The notes under the pieces are model-generated. The model saw only the letters and a list, made by a program, of their open reading frames with translations. It was not told where the DNA came from and did not search any database. Positions 8,399 to 18,800 of a DNA stretch of 64,000 nucleotides are shown piece after piece. Origin of the DNA: Antrihabitans spumae (lineage in GTDB: Bacteria > Actinomycetota > Actinomycetes > Mycobacteriales > Mycobacteriaceae); NCBI RefSeq assembly GCF_043944905.1, contig NZ_JBIMSN010000090.1:1-64000 (forward strand), read 5' to 3'. A program made the position numbers and the translations under genes. Within the stretch, counting starts at the first letter, position 1. Each line of letters opens with the position of its first letter.

Positions 8399-9127
8399 AT
8401 GACGCAAGGGTCTGGAATAGGCGCGTCGTTCGATCCCGACCGGATCGCTGCACTGCGCGCAGCACTGGATACACCTGGAACCAAAACGACGTCCGTTCCA
8501 GCAAGCCCGCCGCCGCCAGGCGCGAAGAAGGCACCGCGGAAGCGGGCGTCGTGGCAGACGGCGGCGCTGCTCGTCGGCAGCTTCGCGGTCATGCTCTACG
8601 TGCTCGAATTCGTCGACGTAGTCGTCCCGAACCATCCTCTCGACCAACTCGGCATCGAGCCGCGCGAGGCGGACGGACTGTGGGGAATCGCGTTCGCCCC
8701 TGTCCTGCATTTCGGCTGGGAACACTTGATCGCCAACACGATTCCCGTTCTGATACTCGGTTTTCTGACGTTGGTCGCCGGCATCGCACGCGGTATCTAC
8801 GCGACGGCGATCATCTGGGTGGTCGGTGGCGTCGGGGTATGGCTGACCGGCGGAGCGGGCACCAACCATGCGGGTGCGTCGGTGTTGATCTTCGGTTGGT
8901 TGACCTACCTGCTCGCGCGTGGGTTGTTCACCCGCAGCATCACGCAGATTCTGATCGGACTTGCGGTGCTCGCCGTCTACGGCGGCGTTCTCTGGGGCGT
9001 GCTGCCGAGTGATTCCGGCGTCTCGTGGCAGGGGCATCTGTTCGGCGCCATCGGTGGCCTGATCGCCGCGTGGGCGGTCTCCTCGGACGATCGCGAGGCG
9101 CGCAAGCGGCGCGCTGTCGCTGCCTGA
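8399..9127 (+). CDS. Rhomboid family intramembrane serine protease
   Basis: A 242-residue membrane protein. A proline/lysine-rich cytoplasmic N-terminus (about 55 residues) precedes six predicted membrane segments. FGWEHLIANTIPVLILG is the rhomboid HxxxN region, NHAGASVLIFGW carries the catalytic GxS serine, and SWQGHLFGAIGGL the catalytic histidine. Counterpart of Rv1337. In M. tuberculosis the next gene is murI (glutamate racemase); here the next gene is the Rv1339-like protein, only 123 bp away. Confidence 0.92.
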   Translation: MTQGSGIGASFDPDRIAALRAALDTPGTKTTSVPASPPPPGAKKAPRKRASWQTAALLVGSFAVMLYVLEFVDVVVPNHPLDQLGIEPREADGLWGIAFAPVLHFGWEHLIANTIPVLILGFLTLVAGIARGIYATAIIWVVGGVGVWLTGGAGTNHAGASVLIFGWLTYLLARGLFTRSITQILIGLAVLAVYGGVLWGVLPSDSGVSWQGHLFGAIGGLIAAWAVSSDDREARKRRAVAA

Positions 9128-9250
9128 GCTAGCTGGGACGTCGTCGTGTAGGTCGTGCAAAGGTCACATTTCCGACGCTTTTCTCGATGTGGTGCCGACG
9201 AATCTGGTGGAAGCTTTTTGGCAGCGCGCCGAGCATGGCAGCATGACGTT

Positions 9251-10015
9251 ATGCGTCTTACCGTGCTCGGCTGTTCGGGCAGTGTGTCCGGCCCGGATTC
9301 CCCTGCGTCGGGCTATTTGCTCACCTCTCCGGGCATGCGATCGGTTGTGCTCGAGTTCGGTCCAGGTGTCCTCGGTGCCCTGCAGCGATATGCCGACCCC
9401 GGTGAAGTGTCGATCTTCCTCACCCACCTGCACGCGGATCATTGCCTCGATCTACCCGGACTGCTGGTGTGGCGTCGATACCACCCGAATCCGCCGAAGG
9501 GCCGGGCGATCGTCTACGGACCCTCGGACACGTCGCTGCGGATCGGTAACGCGTCAGCCGAATACGGCGGTCAGACCGACGATTGGTCGGACACGATCGA
9601 GATGCGTCCCTGGTCGGAAGGTGTCGAAGTCGACTTCGGCGGCGGCAACGCCGTCACGCCGTATCGGATGGATCACCCACCGGAGTCCTACGGTCTGCGG
9701 TTCACAACCGATACGGGCAAAGTCGTCGCGTACACCGGCGACACGGGGGTCTGCACGATGGTCGACGACCTCGCAAGGGGCGCCGACGTGCTGCTTTCGG
9801 AAGCCTCGTGGACCCACGATCCCGGGAATCGTCCTCCCGGCATTCACCTTTCCGGTACCGAGGCCGGTCAGATCGCCGCTCGCGCCGGGGTGGGGGAGTT
9901 GTTGCTGACCCACATTCCGCCGTGGACGTCGCGCGAAGACGTGATCGCCGAGGCGAAGGCGGAGTTCTCCGGGCCGGTTCATGCGGTGTCGTGCGGGGAG
10001 ACGTTCGACTTCTGA
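9251..10015 (+). CDS. Metallo-beta-lactamase fold protein, Rv1339-like (probable cyclic nucleotide phosphodiesterase)
   Basis: A 254-residue MBL-fold hydrolase. The metal-binding motif is LTHLHADHCLDLPG near residue 60, followed by the YTGDTGVC aspartate strand and a C-terminal TH (LLLTHIPPW). The mycobacterial counterpart Rv1339 has been reported as an atypical class II-like cAMP phosphodiesterase; older annotations call the group RNase Z-like. The ATG chosen starts MRLTVLGCSGS, the conserved N-terminal strand. It precedes rph in the same direction. Confidence 0.87.
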   Translation: MRLTVLGCSGSVSGPDSPASGYLLTSPGMRSVVLEFGPGVLGALQRYADPGEVSIFLTHLHADHCLDLPGLLVWRRYHPNPPKGRAIVYGPSDTSLRIGNASAEYGGQTDDWSDTIEMRPWSEGVEVDFGGGNAVTPYRMDHPPESYGLRFTTDTGKVVAYTGDTGVCTMVDDLARGADVLLSEASWTHDPGNRPPGIHLSGTEAGQIAARAGVGELLLTHIPPWTSREDVIAEAKAEFSGPVHAVSCGETFDF

Positions 10016-10065
10016 GATCACGGCCGATCACCGACCGCAACGGTGGACGGTCTAGGCTCCCGTAG

Positions 10066-10863
10066 GTGTCTAGAAGAGCCGATGGCCGGGCGGACGACGA
10101 ACTCCGCGAAATTCGCATCACCCGTGGATTCACAAGTCACCCAGCAGGATCGGTGCTCGTAGAGTTCGGAAACACCAGGGTCATGTGCACCGCGAGCGTC
10201 GAGACCGACGTCCCGCGCTGGCGAAAGGGGTCGGGCCTCGGCTGGCTCACCGCCGAGTACGCCATGCTCCCCGCCGCAACGCACACGAGGAACGGGCGCG
10301 AATCCGTCAAGGGCAAAGTCGGTGGACGCACCCAGGAGATCAGTCGCCTGATCGGTCGGTCGCTGCGCGCGTGTATCGATCTGGCAGCCATCGGTGAGAA
10401 CACCATCGCCATCGACTGCGACGTACTCCAGGCCGACGGCGGTACCCGCACAGCGGCGATCACGGGCGCCTATGTGGCGCTCGTCGATGCGGTCGCGTAC
10501 CTGCGTGCAGCCAACAGGCTGAAAGACCCGCAACCCATTTCGTGCGCGATCGCCGCAGTGAGCGTCGGCGTCGTCGACGGTCGGGTCCGGCTCGATCTCC
10601 CGTACGAAGAGGATTCGCGCGCGGAAGTCGACATGAACGTCGTCGCGACCGACACCGGAACGCTCGTCGAGATTCAGGGCACGGGCGAAGGCGCGACCTT
10701 CCCGCGGTCGACGCTGGACAAGTTGCTCGATTCGGCACTGCTCGGCTGCGAGCGGATCTTCGAAGTGCAGAAAGATGCACTCGCACTTCCGTATCCGGGG
10801 GAACTGCCGGAACCGGTCGAACCGCCGAAGAAGAAGTTCGGAGTATCCCCGAAGGATGCCTGA
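10066..10863 (+). CDS. rph: Ribonuclease PH
   Basis: A 265-residue phosphorolytic 3'-5' exoribonuclease that trims tRNA 3' ends. Family landmarks are GSVLVEFGNTRVMCTASVE, LTAEYAMLPAATHTR, RTQEISRLIGRSLRA (phosphate-binding arginines), DCDVLQADGGTRTAAITGA and EIQGTGEGATFPR. The N-terminus is shorter than in E. coli and the GTG start leads directly into SRRADGRADDELREIRI. The gene ends 8 bp before the rdgB ATG used here, and that gap region runs into a palindromic element. Confidence 0.95.
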   Translation: MSRRADGRADDELREIRITRGFTSHPAGSVLVEFGNTRVMCTASVETDVPRWRKGSGLGWLTAEYAMLPAATHTRNGRESVKGKVGGRTQEISRLIGRSLRACIDLAAIGENTIAIDCDVLQADGGTRTAAITGAYVALVDAVAYLRAANRLKDPQPISCAIAAVSVGVVDGRVRLDLPYEEDSRAEVDMNVVATDTGTLVEIQGTGEGATFPRSTLDKLLDSALLGCERIFEVQKDALALPYPGELPEPVEPPKKKFGVSPKDA

Positions 10864-10870
10864 CCCCACG

Positions 10871-11563
10871 ATGCCTGATGCAGAGGGGGCGGCTACGCCG
10901 CTCGTGAGTCCTTTCGGAGGGCCCGACCACCAAAAGGACTCACGAGGCGCGAAGCGCCCTATCCTCGTTGCCAGCCGTAACGCGAAGAAGCTCAACGAGT
11001 TGCGGCGGGTGCTGACCGAGAGCGGCATCGAGGGCCTGACGGTCGTCGGTCTGGACGAAGTGCAGGCGTTCGACGAGACGCCCGAAACCGGCGCAACCTT
11101 CGAGGCCAATGCGGTCGTCAAAGCTGTCGATGGTGCCGCGGCAACTGGATTGGCTTGTGTCGCAGATGATTCCGGCATCGAGGTCGACGCGTTGAACGGT
11201 ATGCCGGGAGTGTTGTCGGCTCGCTGGTCCGGCGTGCACGGCAACGACTCCGCCAATACGCAGCTCTTGCTTGCCCAGCTCGGCGATGTCCCCGACGAGC
11301 GTCGCGGCGCGAAGTTCGTCTCGGCGTGCGCGTTCGCGATTCCAGGAGGCGAGCCGATCGTCGTTCGCGGCGAATGGCCGGGAACGATCGCCCACGAGCC
11401 GCGCGGGGACGGTGGCTTCGGTTACGACCCGATCTTTGTGCCCGAGTCCGAAACCAGGTCGGCGGCCGAACTCTCACCGAGCGAAAAGGACGCGGCCTCC
11501 CATCGTGGCCGCGCCCTGCGGTTGCTCGTTGCCGCCCTGTCCGACTACGCGGCAGGCCGCTAG
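10871..11563 (+). CDS. rdgB: RdgB/HAM1 inosine/xanthosine triphosphate pyrophosphatase with repeat-derived N-terminus
   Basis: Removes ITP, dITP and XTP from the nucleotide pool. The catalytic core starts at ILVASRNAKKLNELRRVL and continues with ETGATFEANA, CVADDSGIEVDALNGMPGVLSARW and GDGGFGYDPIF, all family signatures. Unusually, no start codon exists between that core and the palindromic repeat upstream. Translation must start either at the ATG used here (MPDAEGAATP) or at a GTG inside the repeat at 10904, so 20-30 N-terminal residues are encoded by the repeat. Normal RdgB proteins begin only a few residues before the core. Confidence 0.9.
   Translation: MPDAEGAATPLVSPFGGPDHQKDSRGAKRPILVASRNAKKLNELRRVLTESGIEGLTVVGLDEVQAFDETPETGATFEANAVVKAVDGAAATGLACVADDSGIEVDALNGMPGVLSARWSGVHGNDSANTQLLLAQLGDVPDERRGAKFVSACAFAIPGGEPIVVRGEWPGTIAHEPRGDGGFGYDPIFVPESETRSAAELSPSEKDAASHRGRALRLLVAALSDYAAGR
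10889..10958. repeat. Palindromic element, copy 2, inside rdgB
   Basis: Three hairpins in a row: a small left one (GCGGC-TAC-GCCGC), a central stem (CTCGTGAGTCCTTT facing AAAGGACTCACGAG) and a small right one (GGCGC-GAA-GCGCC). The element is read in frame as the start of rdgB. Its length and frame leave the coding sequence open, reminiscent of palindromic elements that insert in genes in other bacteria. Confidence 0.85.
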
Positions 11564-11571
11564 AAACTCCG

Positions 11572-11955
11572 CTATTTCAGGCCGAAGTCGCGTTTGACCT
11601 GTGCGGTGCGCTGGTGTTCGACGACGAACGACAGCAACGGGATCGTGCCCGCGAGCAATGTCCCGATCGTGCGCAGCGCGGGCCAGCGCACTTTCACGGC
11701 GAGATCGATCGTCACGATGAGATATGCGAAATAAACCCAACCGTGGACGATGCCGACCCAGCCGAAGTTGTCGACGTCGAAGCCGTACTTGGCGATCACT
11801 TCGACGGTGAGTACGAGTAGCCACAGGCCGGTCGTCCAGGCGAGGACCCGGTAGCGCAGCAGAGCGCCTGGGATCTTCGAGTCGGCCGGGGTAGCGGTCC
11901 GCTCGGCCTGATCCTGGGTCGATTGGGCCGAGGTGACGTTGTCCGGGCTGGCCAT
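11572..11955 (-). CDS. DUF3817 family membrane protein
   Basis: A 127-residue integral membrane protein of the DUF3817 family, the counterpart of Rv1342c. A 25-residue polar N-terminus (MASPDNVTSAQSTQDQAER) is followed by three hydrophobic segments, including WTTGLWLLVLTVEVIAKYG, WVGIVHGWVYFAYLIVTIDL and LRTIGTLLAGTIPLLSFVVEH. Function unknown. Its ATG overlaps the stop codon of the upstream gene, so the two are translationally coupled. It converges with rdgB, leaving only 8 bp between the stop codons. Confidence 0.85.
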   Translation of the reverse strand: MASPDNVTSAQSTQDQAERTATPADSKIPGALLRYRVLAWTTGLWLLVLTVEVIAKYGFDVDNFGWVGIVHGWVYFAYLIVTIDLAVKVRWPALRTIGTLLAGTIPLLSFVVEHQRTAQVKRDFGLK

Positions 11956-12347
11956 CAAGCCGTGCTCCTGTCGGTGTCGCCGGCGTGCAGCTCGGCGAGA
12001 TAGCGGTTGTATTCCGATGTTGCGGGGTCGATGTCGTCGCTGACGAGCGCGGCAGGCCGCGGCGGCAGGATGTCTGCCGGTATCTCTCGCGCCTGACTTC
12101 GGTCGGCGGTGTTGGCCGCGGATTCGGGTTCGGCGGCGACTTCTTCGAGTTGTACGAAGCGTCGGTAGGCATAGACCGAGAAGGCGGCGAACAGGGGCCA
12201 CTGCAGTGCGTAGCCGAGATTCTGGCCGGTGCCGCCGGTGGCTTCGTATCGGGTCCACTGCCACCAGCCGAGGGCGAGACACCCGAGTGCGACGAGGACG
12301 ACCAGCAGAATCAATGCTGGTCTACGCCTGCGGGGCACGCTCGTCAC
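11955..12347 (-). CDS. LprD-like small membrane protein
   Basis: A 130-residue protein in the position of Rv1343c (lprD). It has an N-terminal hydrophobic segment (LILLVVLVALGCLALGWWQW), a second one (LGYALQWPLFAAFSVYAY) and a polar C-terminal half ending SEYNRYLAELHAGD. The mycobacterial protein is annotated as a lipoprotein; here the ALGC sequence is not a good lipobox, so a two-pass membrane protein is more likely. GTG start. Function unknown. Confidence 0.75.
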   Translation of the reverse strand: MTSVPRRRRPALILLVVLVALGCLALGWWQWTRYEATGGTGQNLGYALQWPLFAAFSVYAYRRFVQLEEVAAEPESAANTADRSQAREIPADILPPRPAALVSDDIDPATSEYNRYLAELHAGDTDRSTA

Positions 12348-12364
12348 CCTTAAGACGGTACCTG

Positions 12365-12446
12365 TGCGCGAGGGGGGACTTGAACCCCCACGTCCTTAGA
12401 CACCAGAACCTAAATCTGGCGCGTCTGCCAATTCCGCCACTCGCGC
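12365..12446 (-). tRNA. tRNA-Leu (anticodon TAG)
   Basis: Read on the minus strand, the sequence folds as a class II tRNA: acceptor GCGCGAG pairing with CTCGCGC, a D-arm with GGCAGACGCG, anticodon stem CCAGA/TCTGG around loop TTTAGGT (TAG), a short variable arm and a T-arm with GGTTCAAGTCC. CCA is not encoded. It separates the lprD-like gene from the fas promoter. Confidence 0.95.
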
Positions 12447-12558
12447 GAGCGAGTCCAAAGATACGCCATCCGTGCCACCGCCTCGAGCCCTGGTAGGGCG
12501 CTTTTCGGTCTACTGGCGAGTACGCGAAATCACTATATAACGAATTGATAACAATCAA

Positions 12559-12706
12559 CATGAGGAATCCCTCAGGTTTTAGTCGGTTGTCCACCGCTGT
12601 CGCCTGCGCAAACCCGGCTACTCGTCCGTAAGTTACTGGTTCGTTCGTACCACTTTTGTCACCGTTGGAAACATGCACAGCGGAGAAACCTGAGGGATTC
12701 CTCATG
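12559..12706. promoter_or_regulatory. fas promoter region with paired operator-like repeats
   Basis: The 386 bases between tRNA-Leu and fas contain no gene. A 21-base sequence at 12559-12579 recurs as its exact reverse complement at 12686-12706, 127 bp apart start to start. Each arm is itself nearly palindromic (TGAGGAATCCCTCA and TGAGGGATTCCTCA). Two such sites ahead of a type I FAS gene fit binding sites for the TetR-type fatty acid regulator FasR known in mycobacteria and corynebacteria; the identity of the regulator is inference. The pair could also form a stem or DNA loop. Confidence 0.7.
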
Positions 12707-12832
12707 ATTCTGTGACACCCTTGAAATACCTGATCAAGGCACTCGCAGTCGGCTAGCGCGGTCACCGCAGACCCGTCGGTGGCTCGTTTCATTCCGGCTT
12801 GAACACATGTAGTCCACGAGAGGAACCCCCGC

Positions 12833-15800
12833 GTGACGATAAACGAGAGCGCAGCACCCGGTAACGGACGAGGCTCGCAATCGTCCCCACGCCCAGCCCC
12901 CAACGGCTCGAAGCCACAAGCACCGAGCAGGGCACCGCTTATCGACAGATTGCTGGCAGGGGAGCCCTACGCAATCGCATTCGGCGGCCAGGGATCGTCG
13001 TGGCTCGATGCACTCGAAGAAATCACCCGCGACAGCGGCATCGAACCCGAGATCACAGACCTCGTCAACGAGGCAACCCGGCTGATCGCACCCGTCGCCG
13101 ACGACCTCCTCGTCGTGCGGCCGCTCGGCTTCGACCCCATCGGCTGGATGTTGGAGCGCGACCTCGCCGAAGAAGGCGAAGGCAACCCCGGTCCGTCCGA
13201 CACGGTGCTGACGTCTGCGCCCGTGTCGCCTCCCGGAATCTTCCTGTGCCAGCTCGCAGCACTGCGCGCGCTGACGCTGCAGGGCATCGATCCGGCTGTC
13301 ACCCGTCCGGTGGTCTCGGTCGGCCATTCCCAGGGCCTCCTCGGCGTCTACTCGGTAGGCGACGACGCGGCACGTGACGCCGAACTGCTCGCGATCGCAC
13401 AGCTGTCCGGTGCTGCCGCAGCGCTGGTCGGCCGCCGCCGCGGGCTGATCGGTTCCTCGCCGCGCTCGCCGATGATGTCGGTCGCCAACGTCGATCCCGA
13501 CGAACTGCGCGCCGTCGTCGCAGAGGTCGCCGAGGGCGTCGACCCGAAGATCGCGCCGTTCGTGTCCATCCGCAACGGCCGCCGTCGCGTCGTCGTATCC
13601 GGCGCACCCGCGCAACTCGAACGACTCCGCGATCGCTGCAAGGAAATCACCGCCGAACAGACGAAGGAACGCGACGCCAAGAAGCGTGGCGGAGCCGTAT
13701 TCGCACCCGTCTTCGAGCCGATCGCTGTCGGCCTGGCGTTCCATCACCCGACGATCGAAGAATGTGTCGACATTGCCGGTGACTGGGCAGCGAAGTGTGG
13801 CATCGACGTCGAGCGCACCCGTGAAATCGCCTCACGCTGCCTCTTCGAGCCGGTCGACTGGGTCGTCGAGACCGAGAAGATCGTCGCAAGTGGTGCCCGC
13901 TGGGTGCTCGACCTCGGTCCGGGCGACCTGCTCACCCGCATGACCTCGGCTGCCCTGCGCGGCACCGACATCGGCGTTATCCCCGTCGCGACTCGCGGCG
14001 GTCAGCGCAACCTGCTCACCCCGGGCGCGACGCCGGAGGTCCGCACAGCGTGGTCCACCTTCGCGCCGAAGCCCGTCACGCTTCCTGACGGTCGCGTCGT
14101 CGTCGAGACGGCGTTCACCAAGCTCACCGGTCGCTCGCCGATCCTGCTCGCGGGCATGACCCCGACGACCGTCGACGCGAAAATCGTTGCGGCAGCGGCA
14201 AACGCAGGCCACTGGGCCGAGCTTGCCGGCGGTGGCCAGGTCACCGAACCGATTTTCCTCGATCGCGTCGCCGAACTCCGCACCCTGCTCGAGCCGGGCC
14301 GCGCAGCGCAGTTCAACTCGCTGTTCCTCGATCCCTACCTCTGGAAGCTGCAGCTCGGCGGTCGCAGGCTCGTGCAGCGCTCACGCGCCGCGGGCGCCCC
14401 GTTCGACGGCGTCGTCGTCACCGCGGGAATTCCAGAACTCGAAGAAGCGGTCGCTCTGATCGAAGAGCTGACCGAGGCCGGCATCGCGCACATCGCGTTC
14501 AAGCCAGGCACCGTCGCACAGATTCGGTCCGTCGTCAGGATCGCCAACGAGGTCCCGAACGTCCCCGTCATCATGCACATCGAGGGCGGTCGCGCAGGCG
14601 GTCACCACTCGTGGGAAGACCTCGACGATCTGCTCATCGAGACCTATGCAGAGTTGCGGACCCGACCCAACCTCGTGGTCTGCGTCGGCGGCGGTATCGG
14701 CACACCGGAACGCGCTGCCGACTACCTCACCGGCCGCTGGTCCACCGCGCACGGCTACCCGGAGATGCCGCTCGACGGCATCCTCGTCGGCACGGCAGCC
14801 ATGGCAGCGCTGGAGGCCACCACATCGCCTCAGGTCAAGCAGTTGCTCGTCGATACCCCCGGAACGCCGGACTGGGTCGGTGCGGGTACCGCAGAGGGTG
14901 GCATGGCATCGGGCCGTAGCCAGCTCGGCGCCGACATCCACGAAATCGACAACGCCGCGTCGCGGACCGGCCGTCTCCTCGACGAGGTCGCGGGCGACGC
15001 CGAAGCAGTGGCGAAGCGTCGCGACGAGATCATCGCCGCACTCGACGTCACCGCGAAGCCGTACTTCGGCGACATCGCGACGATGACCTACGGCCAGTGG
15101 CTGCAGCGTTACGTCGAGTTGGCCGTCGGCCTCGACCCGCACCAGGACTTCGACTGCGGTTCCGACCTCGGCGACGTGCTGAACGCCGCGACGGAATCGC
15201 CGTGGCTCGACCGCACCTGGCGCGACCGCTTCGCCGACATGCTGCAGCGCGCCGAGGCACGTCTGCACCCGGTCGACCGCGGACCCATCCCGACGCTGTT
15301 CTCCGATCCCGAAACGCTCGAACGTCCCGTCGCGGCCCTGTGCGCCCTCAAGGCGCGCTACCCGGAGACCGACACCGCGATCCTGCACCCCGCAGACGTC
15401 TCGTTCTTCGTCTCGCTGTGCAAGACGCCTGGCAAGCCCGTCAACTTCGTTCCCGTCGTCGACGGCGACGTACGCCGCTGGTGGCGCTCCGATTCGCTGT
15501 GGCAGGCACACGACCCGCGCTACACGGCCGACCAGGTCTGCGTCATCCCCGGCACCGTCGCCGTCGCAGGTATCACCCGCGTCGACGAGCCGGTCGGCGA
15601 TCTGCTCAACCGCTTCGAGAAGGCCACGACGGACGCGCTCCTCGCTGCCGGCGTCGCCCCGACGAAGGTCGCAAGCCGACGCGACGCCGGCGTTGCCGTC
15701 GGCCCCGTCGACATCGTGCTCGCGGCACCCGACGTCACGTGGTCCTCGCGCCTCACCCGCAACCCGGTCGGTCGCCTCGGCGAAGTCTCGGAGTGGACCG

Positions 15801-18800
15801 TCAACGCAGCGGGATCCGGTGCGACACATCAGCGCACCGGCGCTTCGCTCGTCGAAATCGACTCGCAGAACGTGCAATTGGAGGTGCCGCTCAACAGCAC
15901 AGGCGCCTCGGTGAAGATCCGCATCGCGGTCCCGTCCTCCACACACGACGGTGGCGCACCGGTCGTCAGCGACGCCGACGCAGAGTCTGCGATGTCGGCA
16001 CTGCTCGCCGTCGCAGCCGCAGGCGAGTTGCCGGAGGTGAAGGTCACGGCGGGCAAGCCCGTCGCGCATCTGAATCTCGCCTGGTCGCCCGACCTCGTCG
16101 CCGACCACGGCGGTGTGACGTCGTCCGGCCTGCCGGAACAGCTCGACACGGTCGGCACAACCGTTCCCGACGTCGTCGTCGGCGCCTGCTGGCCCGCCGT
16201 GTTCGCCGTGCTCGGCGCAACGCGAACGGCCGAGGGCACCAGCGTCATCGAAGGCATGCTCGATCTCGTCCACCTCGATCACCAGGTCAACTTCGTTCGC
16301 GAATTGCCCTCGGACACATCGATCTTCGCGGTGCGCGCAGAATCGACGTCGGTGCTCGACACCGACCTCGGCCGCGTCGTCGAGGTGCACGTCGAGATCG
16401 GCGTGATGCGTGACCACGGCTTGGCAACACCGACCGTCGCGACGCTCGTCGAGCGCTTCGCCATCCGCGGTCGCAGTGGCACAGGCGAATTGACGGATCC
16501 GCCGCGCGCCGGTGGCGCACTCGGCACGGATGCTGCGGATACACCGCGCAAACGTCGCCGCGACACCACGATCGAGGCGCCGCGCAACATGGCGGCTTTC
16601 GCGAAGGTCTCCGGCGATCACAACCCGATCCACACCTCGGGTGCTGCGGCACTGCTCGCCGGGCTCGGCAGCCCGATCGTGCACGGCATGTGGCTCTCGG
16701 CCGCTGCCCAGCAAGTCGTCTCGGCTGCCGATGCCGCCGCGGGTGTTCCTGCCCGTCGGCTCACCGCGTGGACCACACGCTTCCTCGGCATGGTTCGCCC
16801 CGGCGCCAAGATCGACGTCCGGGTCGACCGGATCGCGATCGATGCAGGCGCAGAGGTCGTCGAGGTGTCGTGCCGTGTCGATGGTGACCTCGTCATGGTC
16901 GCAACCGGACGCCTCGCCGTACCGAAGACGATCTACGCGTTCCCCGGCCAGGGCATCCAGCGGCCCGGCATGGGCCTCGACGCTCGGACCAGGTCGAAGG
17001 CTGCCAAGGCCATCTGGGACCGTGCCGACAAGCACACCCGCAAGGTTCTCGGATTCTCGATCCTGGCGGTCGTTCGCGACAACCCGACCTACATCAAGGC
17101 ACGTGGTGTCGAACACCGTCACCCCGCCGGCGTGCTGCACCTGACGCAGTTCACCCAGGTCGCGATGGCCGTGCTCGGTGTCGCACAGATCGCCGAACTG
17201 CGTGAGTCGGGTGCCTTCGTCGAAGGCGCGCTCCTCGCGGGCCACTCGGTCGGTGAGTACAACGCACTCGCCGCAGCGGCAGGAGTATTGCCACTCGAGG
17301 CAGTACTCGAGGTCGTCTTCCAGCGTGGCTCGGCCATGCACGCTCTGGTGCCGCGTGACGACAAGGGCAACAGCAACTACCGCATGGCAGCGATCCGCCC
17401 GTCCCAGATCGGCCTTGCCGACGCCGACGTGCAGAGCTTCATCGCCGAGATCGCTTCGCGCACCGGTGAATTCCTCGAGGTCGTCAACCTCAACCTCCGC
17501 GGTTCGCAGTACGCCATCGCTGGAACGGTCGAAGGCTTGGCCGAACTGGAGACCGAGATCGACGAACGCCGCGCGCAGACCGGCGGCAAGCGGGCATTCA
17601 TCCTGGTTCCCGGCATCGACGTGCCGTTCCACTCGACCGTCCTTCGTGACGGAGTTCCCGAGTTCCGGCACAAGCTCGAAGCGTTGCTTCCTGCCGATCT
17701 GCATCCGGAAATCCTTGTCGGACGCTACATTCCGAACCTGGTGCCGAAGCCGTTCTCGCTCGAGCGTGACTTCGTGCAGGAGATCGCCGACCTCGTTCCG
17801 TCCGAGCCGCTCGACGAGGTGCTCGCAGACTTCGACGACTGGGCAGCGCGCCCGGCCGACCTCTGCCGCGTCGTGTTGATCGAACTGCTCGCATGGCAGT
17901 TCGCCAGCCCGGTCCGGTGGATCGAGACGCAGGATCTGCTGTTCACCGACGAGGCGCACGGTGGCCTCGGCGTCGAGCGCTTCATCGAGGTCGGCCTCGC
18001 GTCGGCTCCGACCGTCGCAGGTCTCGCCACCAACACGCTCAAGCTGCCCGGCCGCATCGGCGGTCCCGTCGAGGTGCTCAACATCGAGCGTGACGCCGCA
18101 GTCGTCTACGCAACCGACGTCGACGCGGCTCCTGCCGACGAGGACGAGGCGCCAGTCGCAGCGGCCCCCGAAGCAGCAGCCGCCGCACCAGCCGCTCCCG
18201 CTGCCGCTCCCGCAGCATCGTCGGGTGGTCCGCGTCCGGACGACATCGTCTTCAGTGCAGCGGATGCGACCAAGGTGCTCATCGCACTCTGGACCAAGCT
18301 GCGTCTCGACCAGATCGGACCGGTCGACACGATCGAGGCACTGTGCGACGGCGTCTCCTCGCGCCGCAACCAGCTACTCGTCGACCTCGGTTCGGAGCTG
18401 TCGCTCGGTGCCATCGACGGCGCTGCCGATGCGGACATGGCAGCCCTTGCGGGAACTGTCGAGAAGCTCGCCCGTACCTACAAGCCGTTCGGGTCCGTGC
18501 TGTCGGATTCGATCGGTGACCACCTTCGCAAGGTGTTCGGTCCGTCGGGCCGTCGTCCGGCCGCCATCACCGATCGCGTGAAGAAGGTCTGGGAACTCGG
18601 CGACGGCTGGGCCAATCACGTTATGGCCGAGGTCTCCCTCGGAACCAGAGACGGTGCAAGTGTGCGTGGTGGCAGCCTCGGCGGTCTCGCCGACGGTGCA
18701 CTCGCGGACGCTGCCGCAGTCGACAAGGTGATCGACGCCGCTGTGGCTGCAGTTGCCTCGCGTCGTGGCATCTCCGTTGCGCTGCCGTCCACCGGTGGCG

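Noticed and set aside
7451..9160. A 569-codon leftward frame opposite cysM and the rhomboid gene
   Set aside because: It has no recognisable domain and overlaps two clearly supported genes.
14381..17959. A 1192-codon open frame antisense to fas
   Set aside because: It lies fully inside the fas coding region on the other strand, is arginine- and aspartate-rich without domain motifs, and arises from the high GC codon pattern.
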